DNA from: Pseudomonas denitrificans (nom. rej.)
Lineage (GTDB): Bacteria; Pseudomonadota; Gammaproteobacteria; Pseudomonadales; Pseudomonadaceae
Assembly (NCBI RefSeq): GCF_008807415.1
Contig: NZ_CP043626.1
Coordinates: 3,472,001-3,536,000, forward strand
Direction of reading: 5' to 3'
Length of the DNA stretch: 64,000 nt
Positions 63,971-64,000 of this stretch are shown piece after piece (position 1 is the first letter of the stretch; every line of letters starts with the position of its first letter). Position numbers and translations under genes: made by a program. The notes beneath the pieces are model-generated. The model made no database searches. It saw only the letters and a list, made by a program, of their open reading frames with translations, and was not told the DNA's origin.

Positions 63971-64000
63971 TCAATGGCCCGGCTCGTCGTTCCAGAGAAT
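63971..64000 (-). CDS. queE: C-terminal end of probable queE (rest outside window)
   Basis: On the minus strand the window edge encodes ILWNDEPGH and a TGA at 63971-63973. The next gene upstream of queC in pseudomonads is usually queE, the 7-carboxy-7-deazaguanine synthase, and this tail fits what I recall of it. Only nine codons are visible. Confidence 0.5.
   Translation of the reverse strand: MLWNDEPGH

Noticed and set aside
1..64000. CRISPR array, insertion sequence or prophage
   Set aside because: No regularly spaced direct repeats, no transposase or integrase, and no phage structural genes were seen; tRNA genes here are not followed by attachment-site duplications that I can find.

Overview
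The window is GC-rich chromosomal DNA from a pseudomonad. The evidence is the min operon, a cbrA/mxtR-type symporter-kinase, Pseudomonas-style GTAGGAGCG REP palindromes, an algO-type Prc protease and strongly conserved local gene orders. From memory of the PAO1 map (not checked), bases 1-40000 follow the PA3238-PA3271 order and 54000-64000 follow PA1013-PA1004 plus queC/tRNA-Lys/queE. The protein sequences are close to but not those of P. aeruginosa, so a relative in the aeruginosa/nitroreducens/citronellolis lineage is likely (inference).

Layout. 1-11 kb: envelope and core genes. These are a GNAT fragment, a periplasmic lipase-like hydrolase paired with an MlaA lipoprotein, pirin, a patatin, an LpxL acyltransferase, minCDE, a pseudouridine synthase and aminopeptidase ApeB. 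10.5-16.7 kb: a divergent GntR regulator and a tightly overlapping operon (binding protein, alkaline-phosphatase-superfamily enzyme, two permeases, ATPase, HAD phosphatase), with a candidate PHO box and two candidate GntR operators between them. 16.7-32 kb: an M50-type membrane protease, a quinone oxidoreductase, Prc, a CBS-containing EAL/GGDEF protein, a small XRE-led operon, a lipoprotein FKBP isomerase, tRNA-Asp and tRNA-Val, RdgC, a guanidine-II-riboswitch-controlled SugE, a cold-shock protein and an MFS-acyltransferase. 32-40 kb: a FecA-like receptor with an AraC regulator, a GNAT, and the MxtR/CrbS-type hybrid kinase.

40-53.7 kb is more accessory. It holds a YdcZ-type transporter and LysR regulator. 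It also holds a MerR regulator divergent from an operon encoding an M24 protein, an epoxide-hydrolase-like/SDR fusion and a PF10118 protein. Further on are an FAD oxidoreductase, RmuC, a RES/Xre toxin-antitoxin pair, an RcnB-like protein, a GreA/B-like protein and small unknowns. 53.8-64 kb is core again: tRNA-Ser, dapA-bamC-MBL-purC, gcvR-bcp, an AI-2E family permease, a TusA-like protein, a BepA-like protease, nadA, tRNA-Lys, queC and the end of queE.

Five genes (M50 protease, TonB receptor, MerR regulator, bamC, bcp) are each broken by one missing base in a G/C run. The uniform pattern, hitting normally intact core genes, points to base-calling errors more than to real gene decay; both halves of each gene remain well conserved. 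The window contains no CRISPR array, prophage or insertion sequence that I can see.
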